From positions 7,182,756-7,246,755 of the forward strand of contig NW_002060944.1 in NCBI RefSeq assembly GCF_000150275.1: a stretch of 64,000 nt of DNA, given 5' to 3'. Of this stretch, positions 39,040-52,000 are shown piece after piece. The stretch is from Trichoplax adhaerens. Taxonomy: Eukaryota; Placozoa; Uniplacotomia; Trichoplacea; Trichoplacidae. Numbering within the stretch: the first letter of the stretch is position 1; every line of letters begins with the position of its first letter. A program made the position numbers and the translations under genes. The notes under the pieces are model-generated. The model was given only the letters and a program-made list of their open reading frames with translations, was not told the DNA's origin and searched no databases.

Positions 39040-42000
39040 ATGGAGGATCATGTGCATAGCGTTGATGTCCCTATACTTCATGATGTTTTCAAGCTGAAAA
39101 TTAGCAAGAAAACCATTGATTGTGTTGTTGATTTATATCCTTCCCACATTGAATATCGTCAAGTCGATACACCTGATGATCAATCTGTCCTCATGGAAGG
39201 ATCTGTCCAGTTTACAGACGCGATTGGTTGTCATACTGGTAGAAGGAAAAAAAAGAGCAGTAAAGATGACGTCTTTGCATACTTGACCATTTATTCCTAT
39301 CCTCTGAAAGACAGCGGTAAAAAACGCCGTCGCACTTCAACATGTTTTAGAATCAATAAAAATGATAATGTCCGCCACAATCAAGATACTGCTAACTTAT
39401 GGCGTGTTGCTATTTTATGCCGGCTACATGGTATCGATTTTAGCCACGGTTTGTACAATTCCTTCATGTAGACTGAAATCATTTGTTCCATGTAGACATG
39501 AAAGCTTGCTTTGACCAAAGTAATGAACTTGATCACATTGAAGCTGTTACACATGCAGACTTGTTAATAGTAGTCTACAATTCCTTCATGTAAACTGATG
39601 TCATTTGTTCCATGTAGCGATGAAAGCTTGCTTTGACCAAAGTAATGAACTTGATCACATTGAAGCTGTTACAATGCAGACTTGTTAATACTAGTCTACC
39701 ATCGCCGTCGTCATCTTGAGTCATATAGTACGACTACGATCGTTATAAAGTTGATCTGCTGCAATGCAGACTTGTTCAGGCTAGGCTACAATCGCTATCA
39801 CCGTATTGAGTAATATAGTACGACTACCAATAAAGTTTACATCAAGAGAGATGGATATGATATAACGAATGCAAACTTCATCCCAAATTACAATCGATGA
39901 TACTACTATACTGATACTAGAAGACTTTTTTGCATTGCTATGCGTGACTGGATCACTGATACATTTCAACCAGCAAACAATCTTTTTTATCGTTTTGATT
40001 AGTCTGTACGAGTATGCAGCGCAGTATTGATAATAGAACTTAACTGTAGTTTCGTGAAGCTACCTTCTATTAGCTTACTATCCTTTGAAAAAATCTCTGT
40101 TCATGGCTAATCCATTGTACACTGACTAATCACCAAACACATTGTAAATGATATCATAACCTCGAATTTGTCTAAAATCTTAAAATTTAGAACTGGGAAC
40201 AAATCAATATCCACCAGAGTACCGTTACGTTATTTTCGTGAATCCTAAAAGTGGTACAGGAAAGTCACGTAAGATCTTTAAAAATGCCCCTAAGAGGATG
40301 TTAAGAGAAGCTGAAGCCGAATACACTTTAATCACAACAGGTATATCATATTTAGAATAATGATAATACCGCTACAATGTACTGCACTACAAATCAATGA
40401 TCAATCTTGCACAATACAAGCACTATGGATGCAGCAGCACAATGACCACTGTTGATAGATAAAGTAATATCAGTAATAGCGTTGTTAATTTACGATATAA
40501 CTTAGATATGATGCATAGTATCCAATACATAGTGTTTGTAGACTAATGACGATATTGATGAATAAAATAATAATGTGGTCCCACCGTGATATTTCAGAAA
40601 GGCAAGGTCATGCTTATGATTATGTAAAGGAAATGAAATTAAATCAAGTCGATGGGATCATTATTGTCTCTGGTGATGGGTTAATCCATGAAGTAATCAC
40701 TCATAATCTGCTTAAATACGCATATTATTATATTACAATATGATAGCTGCTAGTCTAGCAATATTTATGCCATAACTTGATCTAAAATTGTTGATTTAAA
40801 TCGATCTGATTACAATCAAGGTTATTAATGGATTAATGAGCAGGGAAGACTGGGAGCATGCAATTAAGCTACCGATCGGTGCATTACCTGGTGGATCAGG
40901 AAATGCCTTATACCAATCGATTTTATATGAATCCAAGTAAGTATAGTAATTCATAATTCTTTTTAAGTAACTCCACATACTCGTAGATTATTGACATATC
41001 GAGTTGTATTGTCATAAAGCCATTCTAAATTGCAGCTCTTTAAGTGCATACAGTACATGCACTGTAAATGTTATTTATTCGTATAAGAGTGTATAACATT
41101 GTAATTACCTTTCTCATATTTGTAACAACTCATTTAAACTGTACAATTTAAGCTTCTGCCTGCTACTTGGTATGCATTAATATCCTTTACCCTAATTGAG
41201 CATTTATTGTTTTCTGTATCAATGAAATCATGTTTACTAGAGAACCTACCAGTATAACAAGCGCCATGTTTATGATAATCAAGAGATATACTACTAAATT
41301 GGATTTAGTCTCCATTACAACACTCAAAGATCAACGATACTCTTTTCTATCAGTTGGATGGGGTTTACTTTCCGATGTTGACATAGGTACTGAAAAATTT
41401 AGAAAATTGGGCACGGCAAGATTCGTTTTAGGCACAGTAAAGCATTTAACGAAATTAAAATATTATCATGGTAAATTTCAATATCTACCTAATCCAATGA
41501 AAGGTAATCAAAAAATTACTCAATGTTCACTCTAATTTTTATCCTTAAATACATTTTTACTACGATGAATATTATAGGCCATTACTAGCGTATTATGTGA
41601 TTAGTGTTACTTACTCCTATGGATATACTTTTTTACTTTTATTACATTACTTAGAAGATACTGGTAATACATCATCTAATAACGCTAACCAGGTAATTTA
41701 AGGTGTAATGTCGAATTTCTTTCATCCTTAAAAATCTAATAAACAATCAGAGATCGCCATCTATGTAATTAACATGATTTCATCATTTACTATATTCTCA
41801 GACAAATGATACAGCTACCGCGGGAGCAACCAATAATACTGAGTCTAAGGCAGGCCCGAAATCGATATTGCCACCAATAAATGAATCTTTGCCTTCTACT
41901 TGGGAAACAGTCGAAGATGATATGGTTCTGTTTGGTGCAATCTACTTGCCATATTTATCAACAGACAACTTTGTTGCTCCCACATCTCGGCTAAACGATG

Positions 42001-42269
42001 GCATTATACACTTACAAACTATCGATTCAACTTGCAACAGAAAAACCATGCTAAAGATATTATCTAAACAGAAAGAAGCAGGCCATCTAGGCATGAGCTG
42101 CGTGGAGGTATTTCCTTGCAAAGCCTTTCGTTTAGAACCGATAACTAGCCCTGGAATTATTACTGTAGATGGTGAATGCGTGGATTATGGTACGATTCAG
42201 GGAGAAATCTTTCCCGGTTTAAGTCGAGTATTCTGTCGTAGGGCTAAGTCTAGTAGCAGTAGTAGTTAG
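39040..42269 (+). CDS. SPHK: Sphingosine kinase
   Basis: Phosphorylates sphingosine to sphingosine-1-phosphate with ATP (DAGK-catalytic fold). Exons: 39040-39448, 40191-40340, 40598-40692, 40821-40936, 41241-41503, 41655-41692, 41802-42269; 1539 nt, 512 aa. The catalytic motifs are NPKSGTGKS (about 154-162), SGDGLIHEV (211-219) and PGGSGNAL (241-248). The middle block LSVGWGLLSDVDIGTEKFRKLGTARF, quoted in parts as LSVGWGLLSDVDI and KLGTARFVLGTVKHL, is typical of SPHK1/2 and separates it from ceramide or diacylglycerol kinases. C-terminal GMSCVEVFPCKAFRLEP and TVDGECVDYG match the family. An Asn/Thr/Ser-rich insert (EDTGNTSSNNANQ and onward) lies before the last domain. The N-terminal 136 residues are divergent. 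The first ATG in the frame is used; an additional upstream exon cannot be excluded. The vertebrate 1/2 split is probably later than this gene. Confidence 0.9.
39454..39697. repeat. 122-bp tandem duplication in SPHK intron 1
   Basis: Copies at 39454-39575 and 39576-39697 share CATGAAAGCTTGCTTTGACC-type cores and end TTGTTAATA. The left edge begins six bases beyond the exon 1 donor, so the duplication nearly copied the splice site. A decayed third piece (AATGCAGACTTGTT) follows at about 39762. Confidence 0.9.
39699..39827. repeat. Diverged direct repeat with ATAGTACGACTAC core
   Basis: Segments at about 39701-39735 and 39787-39825 both read ATCGC..TTGAGT.ATATAGTACGACTAC. They follow the 122-bp duplication within SPHK intron 1. 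Confidence 0.7.
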
Positions 42270-43139
42270 ATTTACTAAATTTTTTCAAAATTAAGCGTAT
42301 AAGACTATCTTTTCAGCAGACTATTTCATATGAAATATTGCAATTTGAAAAGCAGTAAAAACTAAAGATTTAGTATGAAAATGGATGGTAAATTGAATGG
42401 ATTGGATCGCATGCTGATTTCATCGATTTGCAACATCAATCTTATATAACTATTAGAATTATTAAAACATCAGCCTTATCTAAGGTTTACACTATATTCT
42501 ACTTTCTGCACGTATATAACTGTTATACTGTATGACTATTAACCACAATTATAGACTTCCTGTATAATAAAATGGAACATAAGTTCTTAACATATTATAA
42601 AGAAATATCACATCATTTTATTTGCAAATATTAGCACTGCATTTATTCTAATGTTTATTACAAATATTGTGCCCATGTTTGATATCACTTTCAATAAAGA
42701 TTTTAGAAGTTGAATGCACAAAATACTACTGTACGATGTTATGCAATAAAGCATGCAACTGTTGCATTGAATAATTTTTAGAAAAAACTAGTTAACTAGA
42801 AGCTATAAATGCATATTTGTTCACAAAGCTAGTAATGGCCATTACTGTTACCGATAAAACATGCTAGTAAAGTGGTATCTGATTACGTTAAGATAATGAA
42901 AAGAAATTACAGCTATTGATGTATTGCTCCAAAAAAAATCGTCAAGATGTAGCAGTTGACACGCAGTATGATCGTAAAGATTCAAAGTAAAATATTTAGA
43001 TATCACAGTTCAACTGCGAACATGTACTTTATGAAAAAGCTTTCTGCTATACAAACCGTTTATTAACAAAGAATACAGTAATAGAATTAGGTAAGGTATA
43101 CAATAAGTGTACAATTTTAAATTATATACATATAATTTT
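42270..43139. other. Convergent 3' intergenic region, nothing seen
   Basis: Between the stops of the sphingosine kinase (+) and GID4 (-). AT-rich, no open frame of 60 codons. Expected to contain both 3' UTRs. Confidence 0.65.
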
Positions 43140-45532
43140 TTATCGGAACTGATATACTGTAGTATTATCTGCAGCCACGTGTGTCAAACTGAGAGATTGA
43201 AACCTATTGATTTAAAAAGTAGAGAAATTATCATAATGACATAAGGGAAGAACGAACAATATCATTTGTATATTTTTACCGTTCCGAATTTCGATGGTAG
43301 TAGTATCCTTCAATCTTTGCTTTTGACTTCTCGAAGCAAATATAATAAAATCCGGCAAATGAGGCTCCGTTAATATCTCTGACTGTGTGATCTGGTACCA
43401 AGAAATGTTCCTAGCAATATAGCATAAATTGGTACCAATTAGTTTTCAAGAATTTTATCCACTAGTCAAGTTGTGGATCTATATGGAAGTTATCCAAACG
43501 GACTATTATTCTATCGATATTAAACATGTTTCTATCTGCGTCATATACTGCAGTGTAACAGCAATGACAACTGTTGATATTTTGGCATTTTAGAAGAATA
43601 TTTGGCTATTGCATCACAAGCCTGCTCATGCTAACCTTCCAACGCATAAATACACAGCCCAAGTTAGCTAATTCGTCGTAATTAAAATCATCAGAGTTAA
43701 AATTTTTAGAAAACTGAAGAAAGGGAGAAAATTTGTCCTAGATCGAAAAACATAAGACACATTCTAAAGTCAACGACTTGGGTATCAGTGTAAACACTTT
43801 TTCTACATCATTACTGCAGAAAAGAATGCAAAATCTTTTACCCAGTGTTTCCGATCGACATCTTCATCAGCATCCTATGAATAATCCAATTAAAATAGGT
43901 GAATGAACAAAGTCGTTCTCAAGCACTTGCTTTTATCTACGTGTTAGGAACTATACTTTAAGGTGGTTAAAGTGACATGTTGTAGTAATCGGTGATGCTA
44001 ATGTTTGCATATCGCATAGAAAACTGATATACTAGTTAACCATAGCATTAAGTACTCGATAGAGTCCAAATGCGAATTTTGTAATAACATAGATTGCATA
44101 GGAACAACAATAATGATTGATCAACAAATTTCGCAATACGTCGATGATGTGATAGCAACAAAATCCATATTTAGGATTAAGATTAACCAATACGGTAGTA
44201 TAACGCTACAATCAGCTAAGGAATGCTTGTATTTACGAATCAACTACACTATAAATATGTAATGTAGTATTTATATCTTACCCATTTTCGAGTATGAAAA
44301 GGATACTTTTTGCCGATTATTTCTCCATCAAAAAAAGTTGTCAGATAAGGGTATTCCTAGCAAGCATACGTAAGTGACAATAAGGTAAATACTGGCTTGG
44401 TAGGATACACATATCTCTTTTATGCATCGTTTCAGCATCATCGTTAGAAGATGTACCGATAAAGGACTCGATAATTAGATGGTTTAGTGGTGCTGAACAG
44501 TTTACACAAGTATAATGTTGTTTGCCTGCACTTTCTGAACCAATATTCTAGACTAGCTAAAGAAATATTGTACATGTACTGTAGTCTGTAGAGTAAAACC
44601 TATCTTGTTATGATTGATACTTAGTTCTGTAGTTGGCGCATACTGGACTCTGTACTGCGTAAAAATTGCCTTGTCTTATCTCCTAACCCTCTTTTGGTAA
44701 TCTTAACACAGTTTATCTTCTGATGTAATTACTACTATACAATACAGTAACACAGCAGTTTTATCTAATCTGCAAGGTATGCAGATCCATTTAACGCATG
44801 ATTACATTTACCTAAACTTGTACTACAGTACTGAAGAGTATTATGATTATACGTATTTTAATTGTTGAATTTATTATGGGTAGTCATTAATATAGCAATC
44901 AATATTGGAGGACGTCAAGGTAATTTTGTCGTATCACTTACATCAGTTAAGTTCTTAATCGTCAAGTAGCCACATATGAAAGAATTCTCCATATCTACGT
45001 TCTAAAAGAGGCAAGTTGGAATGCAAAGGTAGTTTAGAAACTAGGCATCGTACACAGGTTAGAAGAGTGATCTATCTACAACACTCGTCTACTGTATTCA
45101 TGACCGAATTTGTGTCACATTACATGGTTATGATTATCGACATAAGAGCGATACGATTTTCCACTACGCTACCATAACAAGATAAACAAGTCTTTTTTGA
45201 CTTCAACATAAACTGCCATCAAGAGTAAAATTGTAAGTATACTTGAATACGATTTCAAAAATGAATACTACTGTAGAATTTTGGATCATCGTTTGCTAAG
45301 GAACAACTTCATGATGGTAGTATCATGGAAATATTGATGACTGTTATTGCAATTGGCTGTAATCACGTACTTGCAGAATAATCTCCACATCGTAGCTATT
45401 GCCTTTGCTTTTTTGACTTCCAATAAATTTACTGCCATTATAAAGCAAGGAAGTGGACAACCCTGGTTGTTTAGAAAGAGGATAATAAACTCCCTCTTTC
45501 TTGCTTGTCTGATTACCGTCGATAAACTTCAT
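43140..45532 (-). CDS. GID4: GID4, substrate receptor of the CTLH/GID E3 ligase
   Basis: Recognises Pro/N-degron substrates for the CTLH ubiquitin ligase. Exons (minus): 45532-45371, 45001-44942, 44356-44282, 43874-43842, 43737-43636, 43410-43280, 43203-43140; 627 nt, 208 aa. Human GID4 is about 300 aa, but its first ~100 residues are disordered and absent here. The whole Vid24 beta-barrel is present: [120 protein letters not shown], then QSLSLTHV and a final FR. The last exon was recovered from the conserved LTHV motif. Ignoring the donor at 43280 would give a premature stop at 43276. Confidence 0.95.
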
Positions 45533-45714
45533 TGACCACTAGGAAATGATTGAATGCGTTGCAGCAATGGAAGCCTCGTTATGCCTCTCCTGTCGTCGTG
45601 CTGAGCAGTCTGCCTGTCTGAGTGGTGGTGGTTTCACTTGGTCACGATTTTCTCATATGGATCGGAGACGCTTGAGCACTGGTGTATAGTGTACAATTCG
45701 CTATCCTACCGCCC

Positions 45715-45762
45715 ATACTGTACTGTATGTAGTGTACTGTACTGTACAGTATATATACAGTA
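45715..45762. repeat. TACTGTAC cluster, GID4 5' flank
   Basis: CTGTACTGTATG, GTGTACTGTACTGTACAGTA and ATATACAGTACACG in close succession, about 190-230 bp upstream of the GID4 start codon. Confidence 0.9.
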
Positions 45763-45963
45763 CACGAGCTGTCTGCTTATTTCCAACGTCCTCCCGTACG
45801 GTTGATGTGTCCAGCTGTCTGTACAATCTGTAGCTGGTGCAGTTAGCATATTGCATTCCACCACATTGCATCAATTTGAAGGAAAAAAACATTTTCTGCT
45901 TTGCCTTGCTTTCGGTATTGAAATTTGAAATTGTAAAAGATCTCCAACGTAAACTAAGCCATC

Positions 45964-46009
45964 AACTACTAGAAATGACGATGTAGTAGTGTAGTCATTT
46001 CTAGTAGTT
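45964..46009. repeat. Perfect 16-bp inverted repeat, 14-nt spacer
   Basis: Arms AACTACTAGAAATGAC (45964-45979) and GTCATTTCTAGTAGTT (45994-46009) are exact reverse complements around GATGTAGTAGTGTA. It could form a stable stem-loop or be the remnant of a small inverted-repeat element. No flanking duplication was obvious. Confidence 0.95.
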
Positions 46010-46558
46010 TATGACTCAATTGTAATCAGGTGTAACTGGAGTAAGTTTTCTTTCTTTCTTTTACCTCTACTACAACAGCTCACTACAGGACATGAGAGAT
46101 TGCTCCATTATTTTTACTGTCAAGAGAAGGAAAAAGTTCCTAACAAGAGAGGTACAGTAATTCATCATGAAAGACTAGAACCTTCTCAATTTTAGTGGAC
46201 AGACAGAATCAATTCTGCAATCAGTCAAGTAGTCCATGGAGTAGTGTAGAATGCATAGAAGATCCATTGCAATATTCTACTTACTACAACGTCACCAATG
46301 TGCCAAGGTATCATCAGCATTCGAGCACAAACTAACTTCATACTGTAGTACACTCTGACAACAGACACAGTATCGATTAGTATTGTCCACAACGTCAACG
46401 GACACAATCGATGATATCCGGTCATAATCCAGTATGTATTTGTCATGCGTACACGGTACATGGTGCGATTGAAGTTCATTGAACACATTGGCCGCAACAC
46501 ATACGCAACTAGTGTGACACTACAGTACTGTACCCAGTAGAGATAGTAGAACCCTACT

Positions 46559-47370
46559 AAGTCTGACACCGGACTGTCCAGTGTCCAGCCAGCGTCCAAC
46601 CGAGCTCCAAGGCCGACAAACTACACAGTTGAGAATTTCGTATACGCAGTTGAGATACTACAATAGTACTAAGTCTTACACACGACTGTCCAGTGTCCAG
46701 CCAGCGTCCAACCGAGCTCCAAGGCCGACAAACTACACAGTTGAGAATTTCGTATACGCAGTTGAGATAGTACAATAGTACTAAGTCTTACACACGACTG
46801 TCCAGTGTCCAGCCAGCGTCCAACCGAGCTCCAAGGCCGACAAACTACACAGTTGAGAATTTCGTATACGCAGTTGAGATAGTACAATAGTACTAAGTCT
46901 TACACACGTCTGTCCAGTGTCCAGCCAGCGTCCAACCGAGCTCCAAGGCCGACAAACTACACAGTTGAGAATTTCGTATACGCAGTTGAGATAGTACAAT
47001 AGTACTAAGTCTTACACACGACTGTCCAGTGTCCAGCCAGCGTCCAACCGAGCTCCAAGCCCGACAAACTACACAGTTGAGAATTTCGTATACGCAGTTG
47101 AGATAGTACTAAGTCTTACACACGTCTGTCCAGTGTCCAGCCAGCGTCCAACCGAGCTCCAAGCCCGACAAACTACACAGTTGAGATGGTAGAACACTAC
47201 GAAGTATTACACACGACAGTCCAGTGTCCAGCCAGCGTCCAACCGAGCTCCAAGGCCGACAAGCTACACAGTTGAGATAGTACAATACTAGTAGTACTAA
47301 GTCTTACACACGACTGTCCAGTGTCCAGCCAGCGTCCAACCGAGCTCCAAGCCCGACAAAATATTGCTTA
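46559..47370. repeat. 112-bp tandem array, eight copies
   Basis: Units carry GTCCAGTGTCCAGCCAGCGT, CCAACCGAGCTCCAAGG and CACAGTTGAGAATTTCGTAT. The block GTCCAGTGTCCAGCC occurs eight times. The first five units keep the 112-bp period; the last three are shortened by deletions. G+C is much higher than in the surrounding sequence. No spacer variation, so this is a minisatellite rather than a CRISPR array. Confidence 0.97.
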
Positions 47371-48284
47371 CGTGTGACTGACGACTCAACTTTCTCGAAC
47401 AATAATGAGGTCATCCTTGAAGCGCATCAACTGTACTGTATACTCAGTCTACAGCACAGTATACTCGTATATTAAGTTAAGACTGGGTCGCTTCTTGCTC
47501 ACTCCATTCAACTTCATTCAGCTCGACATTTCGTTTCTTCTGCCTTGGGGCCTACTAGTGAATTCTCTCTAGATTGGTAAGTTTATTAGCCCAAATACAG
47601 TAGTAGTATTTGGGCGAAGAAAGCGGATAGTAGTAGACTTGAGTGTTGCCCAAGAGAATTTTCAATGAACGATAGTACTGTATATATCATCACCGTGTAT
47701 TATTCACTGGTTTAGTAAGCAGTCAACAACAATTGACAGTCTGCAGTAGAGATGCAGTCGTGGATTGAGTAGTACCTTTAATAGCAACTGGACCAATCAA
47801 GATTCTAGTAGTTTCAACAAAGATTGACCTTATTGTTAGCTAAAGTCATTGATTGATCATATAATACCTGCTACGATAACGGCATATAGCCATAGCATAA
47901 TATTAACTGTAAATCAATCCATCAATCAATTCATTGATTAATATCTTCCCCAACATCTTCCAAGTCTGGTGGTTATGAGAGTTTTTATAAAATAACTAAG
48001 CTTCGATAAATACTTGTACTACGTACAGTACTGTACTTGTCACTCAGTTCCAAATTGTCGACTTTCCAGAAACAATTGGCTATTGCAATTCGAAATTTGG
48101 AAAAATTTGATCAACTTGAGCTGTAAAATGGATCCCATACACGATAGCAATGTCATTATGACAAGCTTGTTAGTTAAATAAATATAATTCATACAACTCA
48201 TTCATTTTGATTAGCCTTCAGCAATTCCGTATCGTGATATGGCTGTAGTACAGGCTTCGCATCGACGATACATTGTATAAACAT

Positions 48285-48307
48285 ATACAGTACTGTACAG
48301 TACTCCA
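48285..48307. repeat. TACAGTACTGTACAGTACT element
   Basis: A short isolated copy of the palindromic word class seen in other 5' flanks, about 720 bp upstream of the DESI1-PUL start codon. Confidence 0.8.
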
Positions 48308-49019
48308 TATGAAAATTGTTTATATAAGTACTATGTACAATATACGATTGTACATGGTATGGTAAACAGCTTTCAATTTAGCATCGAAACGTTCTAGTTA
48401 GACAAACTAAACCTTCAATTTGAAATACTACGTACGTGCAAAGCAGAAGTGCTCTATAGTATGGAATCTATATGTACGTCTAGTGACTATGCTCTTCCAC
48501 TTTAGTTTGCAATAGGAACTGCGTGTCAACATTTCATTTGCAACATTTACACCGATCGTAATCATCCCCGAGATAGACAAGCAATAAATTATATTATACT
48601 AATATATAAAAAAAATCGCAGTAGTGAAATTAATGATGACTGACAAAGATAGAAATTACTCACAAGTCATAACAATAGTTATGTAATGGAATACAAAATA
48701 AATATTCGTCTACAGCTGAGAGAACACTTAGAATTGAATAAATCTTCAACTGCATTAATAGTGCTGCGTAGATACTAGCAAGTAATCATAAATGTAACCC
48801 TACCAAATGTACCATAGCATGAGTAGTTCCCGATAATTATGTCAGATTTTACTCGATAGTGATTTCTTGCATAGGCATTCTTGGTAAGTATGATCGTGAA
48901 TAGATTAGATTACAGTAATTATATTAAAGAACTGCATCATTTGAAAATTTGTGGATATGGATACTAATGTTGACATCCAATTAGGATTAGAAGCAACTTA
49001 ATCGATTGCCTGATTCACT

Positions 49020-52000
49020 ATGCCATTGGTACAAGTCTATATATATGACTTATCATTCGGCCTTGCAAACCAAATGTCGCTGGCTATGTTAGGTTAGTAC
49101 ATGTAACGGGCATCGCAACAAATGCATACCTAGCAACAATAATTATAATATATAAATGCATGGTTGATGGTATAGGATACAGTCAAAAATAATACCTTTA
49201 AAATTACACCATTGTCATGTCACAACAATTATTCCACAATCAATCTTATCTATTCATTGATATGGATATGCCATGCATTCTGAGAATGGTTCTACAATAA
49301 TATGTTGACCGTTAGTATTATATCAACTACAGAAATCTATAGAATAATAGACCAGTTAGGTTATAAATTAGATACGTAAATTACATCGATCATCGTACGC
49401 AGTATAGTCATTGAATAAAAAATTGATTACAGTATTTAAAACCTATGCTGTAGACAGGTTAATAGGTATGCATATTGCATTTGCTACATCCAAGTGATGT
49501 ACAGGATTACGTGGTATTCAATTGCTTAATATACACAAGTAACTAGTAAAAAATGATCGAAAATTTATCACCGAGTAATGTTTTATTTCTATTCTTATTC
49601 ATAGGTCGGCACATTGAAGGCATATGGTATGGTATATTTGCGAGTATAACAGTTATATGTAAAATAATATTTATAGCTTAGAGATTAATACCTCATTAAT
49701 ATAATAATACTACTGTACATTCTGGGAAGTCTATCAGATATTATAAATTTATAGGTTTGAAACATTGCATTCAAATTTAAGATTAAATCTGTTGTGATAG
49801 GCATACAAGTATTGTCCATTTTGGCCGCGAATACTTCTTTAGTAGCCGTGGCATCGAAAACTGTGCTCCGGTAAATTTTAATTTCGACCGACTCTTAATG
49901 ACTCTATATGTACAAATACTATTTCAAAATGTATACATCTATAATATTAATTTTTTAACTCGACATTATTGTCAATTAATTTCAGGGTATGACAGCTATA
50001 GGTCAGCCGCTTCGCAAACACGATTTGGGTGAATCTCAGCTTGATGCCGACATCTTCATGGAATATTTAACCACAATTGGCAATGAAAGGTTTAGGTCGG
50101 TATCTGCTAGGCTATCCACTGCTAATACACTATCATTACCATAATTACTATATTTCTTTAAAAAATGACTTTTGATTAACTTTGCAATATTTTTTCATCT
50201 CTGAAAGGCTTGGTACATATGATCTTTTCAATCACAATTGTAACACGTTCACTAACGAAGTTGGTCAATTTTTGACCGGAAATTCTATTCCATCATACAT
50301 CACCAATCTACCTAGTGAAGTTTTATCCACGTAAGATCACTAACATATAGTTTACAGTTTTTTTTATTAAATATTGACAATCACTTGGGAGATTAATTTG
50401 TAGATATAATTGTAAACTTATCGTCAAATAGACCCTTTGGTGGTATGATACGACAATTTATGAGCTCTATGAATGATGGACCGGGTGGTGGAGTACCGAT
50501 TAGTTCGCCCGTGAATACCCAACAGCTTCTGCAGCGTCCTGCTGAACCTACTAATCAGCTCCCTGCAGGATCAATATCTAGTAATCAACAAAATATGGTC
50601 TCTAAAAGCACAAGTAGACACAGCGAATCGACAAGTAGCGGTGCCCAAGAGTAATGAAACCCTTAATAATATAGTTTATGATAATACATGTTTAAAGTCA
50701 ATTCATTGAGGAGATAGCAATATTGGCTTGATTGCAAATTTATTCTATAATTGATAGAGGGATTGTCACCGCTCCTGTTATCTTTTCGGAAGATTTAGAT
50801 AAAGTATACTATAAATGATATGTTTTCAATAATTACATACAGTAGACTGAAATATATGTTTATCAATTCTAGATTCAATCATGTATAAAACAATTAAAAG
50901 AATCGCTAGAGAATCATAATGCAGATGTGGTTGAACGATTAGATCGTTACTTAACAAATCAAAACCATTCCACGGAAAATGAAATAGAATTGGTAAAGCA
51001 AGCCTTAATTCCTGGCCTTTGTTAGTATAAGCTGTTATTATCCAAATTTGAACTTAACATAAAATAAACTATCGTAAAAAATTTAACTGCTGACATATCA
51101 GCGATTGATTCTGTTTTAGCCAATTTAACAAGGGCAAATTCTGGAATTGATAATACCTCGTCTAGTACATCAACCAAAATCGCTGCAACCGTTTTAAAAT
51201 ATTTGGCAACTAAGGAATCTTCTTTGCAGTTATTTTGCGATAATTATGGTACACATTCAACATACGAGTATATGCACATATGTTCATATTAAATCATAAC
51301 CTAAATAACTACTACATTAAGTAATTAAGTACATTAAAATTGAGGGATTGTTTAGTAATTATTGAAACCAGAGTATAGTATTTATACTACATTAACGAAA
51401 TGTAAAAGTAGGTAGGTACGTACGTATAGTTGCACTTGGTTACTGTTGAGCATGTTATTACTTTCTATACTATAATCGTAAAAATACACAACATTTTATT
51501 TATTAATATGGCTACAATTTGTCTCCTATTCAGAAAATTTAATTCTTGTTGTTGCTGACGCATTTTCAAGTGTTACTGTAATGGAGGAGAAAGTTGAAAT
51601 TGTCAAAATGGTATACTAGTGTAATTTATACCTCTAAGTGTTGATAGTCGTAATATTGAAAACCTTCAATTTTTATTTCTAATATCCTACTTTAAAATAT
51701 TTTGTATTTAGCTATGTAATGTTCTAGCCAAAGCATATGGGGCAAAATATTTAACGTCAAAGAAGCAATATTCCGTTAATTCTAACGGCTTTGTTTTCCC
51801 TGAAAATTTGGTTACATCTATAATAGTTTCCTGTCTACTTGATGAATCCATTCAACTACAAAATATTGGCAGTGCTCTTGTTCTGAATTTCGCTATTGCT
51901 AATGTTCGTATTTTATTCAGTTCGCTTGTAACAACTTTTGTCATTACTATTTACCCTAATATGGTTTTTTCTCGCTTCTTAGCCAAGTGAAGAAGTTAGC

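Larger units (their letters stand above)
45533..49019. other. Repeat-rich divergent region (GID4 / DESI1-PUL)
   Basis: No recognised gene. Holds a TACTGTAC cluster at 45715, a 16-bp-arm hairpin at 45964, an eight-copy 112-bp array (46559-47370) and a TACAGTACTGTACAGTACT element at 48286. Open frames at 46225-46999 arise from the array. The 47400-49000 part is AT-rich and featureless. Confidence 0.65.

Noticed and set aside
43276-43279. TAA after HRNSER as the GID4 stop codon
   Set aside because: A donor at 43279 and an exon at 43203-43140 encoding QSLSLTHV complete the family C-terminus.
46225-46999. Set of 64-124 aa open frames with repeated YYLNCVYEILNCVVCRP-type peptides
   Set aside because: Identical peptides recur every 112 bp because the DNA is a minisatellite; no start context or splice support.
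46559-47370. Possible CRISPR array
   Set aside because: The repeat unit covers the whole period with no unique spacers, and the context is eukaryotic.
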